Shown here: piece by piece, positions 8,771 through 10,161 of the stretch
Position numbering within the stretch: position 1 is the stretch's first letter
Layout of the letters: every line of letters begins with the position of its first letter
Origin: Methylomicrobium sp035916875
Lineage (GTDB): Bacteria; Pseudomonadota; Gammaproteobacteria; Methylococcales; Methylomonadaceae
Reading direction: 5' to 3'
Assembly (NCBI RefSeq): GCF_035916875.1
Contig: NZ_JAXUHN010000038.1
Coordinates: 1 to 10,161, forward strand
DNA: 10,161 nucleotides
Program-made: the position numbers and the translations under genes
The notes under the pieces: model-generated
Database searches by the model: none
Told to the model about the DNA's origin: nothing
What the model saw: only the letters and a program-made list of their open reading frames with translations

Positions 8771-9739
8771 TCAAACTTTCTTCCAAATCCTCAGATTCAG
8801 ATTCAGGTCGTCGACAATCCCTGCGACCAGCGCCAGGTAACGGAAATAATCCCGCAAATAGCCGGACTGCACACTGCTCGAAAAAATCTTCGGCTCGAAC
8901 AGATCTTTATTGACCGGCAGGGCCACGTACAATTTCGAATGAATGAAAGCAATGTGCACTCGGGTACTGGCCTTATTCCTGAAATTGACCAGCCGTTCCA
9001 TCAGCGACGGCGACAGGATATAGCGTGCTTCGACCTGATCGGTGCCATAGACGGTAAACAGTTTCTCAAACTCGGGATTTTCGAGTTCGACGATATCGCC
9101 GCGGCCTGAACTGCATTTTTCGAATAACTTCCCTAAACCCGAAAGGCTGCCCCGCGCATCGGGCACGACATAAGTTTTGCCCTGAAAGTGCTTGTTGAAA
9201 TCGGCAATAAAAAAAATGCCCTTGAAGATGGTCACCCAGTGCGTTTGTTTACGTCCTTTCGAATCGGTCGTTTCGTGCTTTTCCTCGTGAACGAGTTCGG
9301 AGAAGCGGAAACGGGTCGCGCCGAGCGCGCCTTCGACCAGATCGTCGCCGCGATAACGGTCGATCCCGCTTCTGAAAATATCGGATTCATGGTAATCCTG
9401 TTCGTCGATATAGTGGTGGGGAAGATAATCGAGATGCGGATCGATCAATGCCGCCAACCCGCGAATCGTGCAACCCTTGAATTCAGCCGCATAGGCCCGC
9501 TTCTTTTGACTGAAACGATAAAACCGATAAACCGCAACGATCGCAAACGGCGCGGACGCCAGTAAATAAATCGCTTGATTTGAGTGTAACGCCCACACGA
9601 ATCCGGGCACGCTCGCAACCAGGAATATGATGCCTGTCCAAAACAGGGCCAGCAAGGCTTTCCGGTCAGGCTCCAGATCATGCAGAATCGTCGCCAAATT
9701 ATTGCTGTAGTGTTTGATAAAGTCGTCGGCCGATTTCAT
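8771..9739 (-). CDS. DUF3137-type membrane protein
   Basis: This 322-residue protein has a soluble N-terminal stretch followed by two membrane helices, at about residues 28-51 and 55-71. A large cytosolic domain follows. It contains a predicted strand-rich region (ATRFRFSELVHEEKHE), a basic turn with KGRKQTHWVTIFKGIFFIADFNK, and a late VHIAFIHSKLYVALPV segment; this order matches what I know of DUF3137 proteins, which have no assigned activity. The longer in-frame start at 9904 would add 55 residues that overlap the upstream gene and are not protein-like, so ATG 9739 (MKSADDFIKHY) is chosen. No clear ribosome-binding site precedes it. The upstream small membrane gene ends 14 bp before the start, pointing to one operon and possible translational coupling. 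DUF3137 genes often sit beside lemA; no clear LemA is visible here. The family assignment is from memory of sequence style. Confidence 0.7.
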   Translation of the reverse strand: MKSADDFIKHYSNNLATILHDLEPDRKALLALFWTGIIFLVASVPGFVWALHSNQAIYLLASAPFAIVAVYRFYRFSQKKRAYAAEFKGCTIRGLAALIDPHLDYLPHHYIDEQDYHESDIFRSGIDRYRGDDLVEGALGATRFRFSELVHEEKHETTDSKGRKQTHWVTIFKGIFFIADFNKHFQGKTYVVPDARGSLSGLGKLFEKCSSGRGDIVELENPEFEKLFTVYGTDQVEARYILSPSLMERLVNFRNKASTRVHIAFIHSKLYVALPVNKDLFEPKIFSSSVQSGYLRDYFRYLALVAGIVDDLNLNLRIWKKV

Positions 9740-9753
9740 AGGTGTCAAGCGTT

Positions 9754-10032
9754 TTACGGGGCGGCAAATCGGGTTCGGCTTCTGAGCAAATCCCTGGTGC
9801 TGACGCTCCTCCTTTCTTCGTCCGGTACTTCGATATAGGTTTTGAGCGAATAATTCATCATGCCGGCCAAAATATTCGTCGAATACTGCCCACTGACAGT
9901 GCAAGCCCGTTGCGCCGCTAAAATTCGTCCCTCGATTTCATTCCAGGCCGCTTGCAAAATAGCCAGGACTAAAAAAAGCAGGGTTCCGAGCAATACGACG
10001 ATCATAGGGAGATATCCGTAATATTCAGGCAC
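9754..10032 (-). CDS. Small one-helix membrane protein upstream of DUF3137, function unknown
   Basis: A 92-residue protein from a GTG start. One strong membrane helix (about residues 8-29, YLPMIVVLLGTLLFLVLAILQ) is followed by a soluble segment with AWNEIEGRILAAQRA and a conserved-looking SLKTYIEVPDEERRS tract, ending in basic DLLRSRTRF. A shorter product from ATG 10005 (residue 10) is possible; neither start has a good ribosome-binding site. It lies 14 bp upstream of the DUF3137 gene and probably shares its transcript, so the two products may act together at the membrane. The helix followed by AW-x-x-I is faintly like the start of LemA, but the LemA signature DLIPNLVE is absent and I do not assign it to that family. 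A hairpin array lies just upstream of the start. Confidence 0.6.
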   Translation of the reverse strand: MPEYYGYLPMIVVLLGTLLFLVLAILQAAWNEIEGRILAAQRACTVSGQYSTNILAGMMNYSLKTYIEVPDEERRSVSTRDLLRSRTRFAAP

Positions 10033-10052
10033 CCAAAATTTCTAGTAAATAT

Positions 10053-10149
10053 CCCCCGGCAAAGCCGGGGGCTTTATGTTGTGAACCGCTCAAAGCGGTA
10101 CGTGGGGTCGCTAACGCGGCCCCAGTTCAATAGCCGCCTAAAGGCGGCT
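10053..10149. repeat. Array of four consecutive hairpins
   Basis: Four perfect or near-perfect stem-loops follow each other. They are CCCCCGGC-AAA-GCCGGGGG (10053-10071), ACCGCT-CAA-AGCGGT (10085-10099), TGGGGTCGC-TAAC-GCGGCCCCA (10103-10124, one G-T pair) and AGCCGCC-TAAA-GGCGGCT (10132-10149). Stems differ in sequence but share size and short loops, and the spacers are 3-13 nt. The first hairpin is 21 bp before the GTG of the small membrane gene, so on the minus strand the array is either in its leader or marks the end of a gene outside the window. A terminator cluster, a mobile-element end, or a structured RNA would each fit. Confidence 0.7.
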
Positions 10150-10161
10150 TTCAGTTCCAAA

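Noticed and set aside
10053..10149. A CRISPR array
   Set aside because: The units are hairpins with different arm sequences, not identical direct repeats with unique spacers.

Overview
The window looks like ordinary chromosomal DNA from a gammaproteobacterium. The evidence is the head-to-head uvrB / class I aspartate aminotransferase pair, which I recall as adjacent in Pseudomonas too, plus moderate-to-high GC and GTG as well as ATG starts. The protein style and the palindromic repeat between genes suggest a type I methanotroph (Methylococcales), but that is a guess from memory and was not tested.

Layout from left to right. Bases 1-147 hold a cluster of short palindromes. Two small minus-strand genes follow: a cupin (148-531) and a two-helix membrane protein (604-825). 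Plus-strand 1065-2415 is a cyclic 2,3-diphosphoglycerate synthetase-like gene (cpgS) broken by one in-frame stop and one +1 frameshift. It converges on a minus-strand carbamate kinase gene (arcC, 2426-3358) broken by one in-frame TGA where the family has Trp. Upstream of arcC on the same strand are an intact aldo/keto reductase (3445-4323) and a membrane-anchored alpha/beta hydrolase (4351-5154). Next come uvrB (5425-7431, minus) and aspC (7538-8719, plus), divergent from a 106-bp promoter region. A 14-bp-stem palindrome separates aspC from a convergent DUF3137-type membrane protein (8771-9739). That gene is preceded, probably in one operon, by a small one-helix membrane protein (9754-10032). 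Bases 10053-10149 hold four consecutive hairpins.

uvrB (nucleotide excision repair) and aspC (amino-acid transamination) are housekeeping genes. The most notable feature is the convergent cpgS/arcC pair. Each gene is full length for its family once its lesions are corrected, and the reading frame stays clean after each lesion. This is either very recent loss of a two-gene accessory function or a run of local sequence errors. The second notable feature is the palindrome-rich DNA at both edges and after aspC, which looks like dispersed repeats or remnants of mobile-element ends. I found no RNA gene, CRISPR array or complete insertion sequence, and nothing that amounts to a clearly new multi-gene system.
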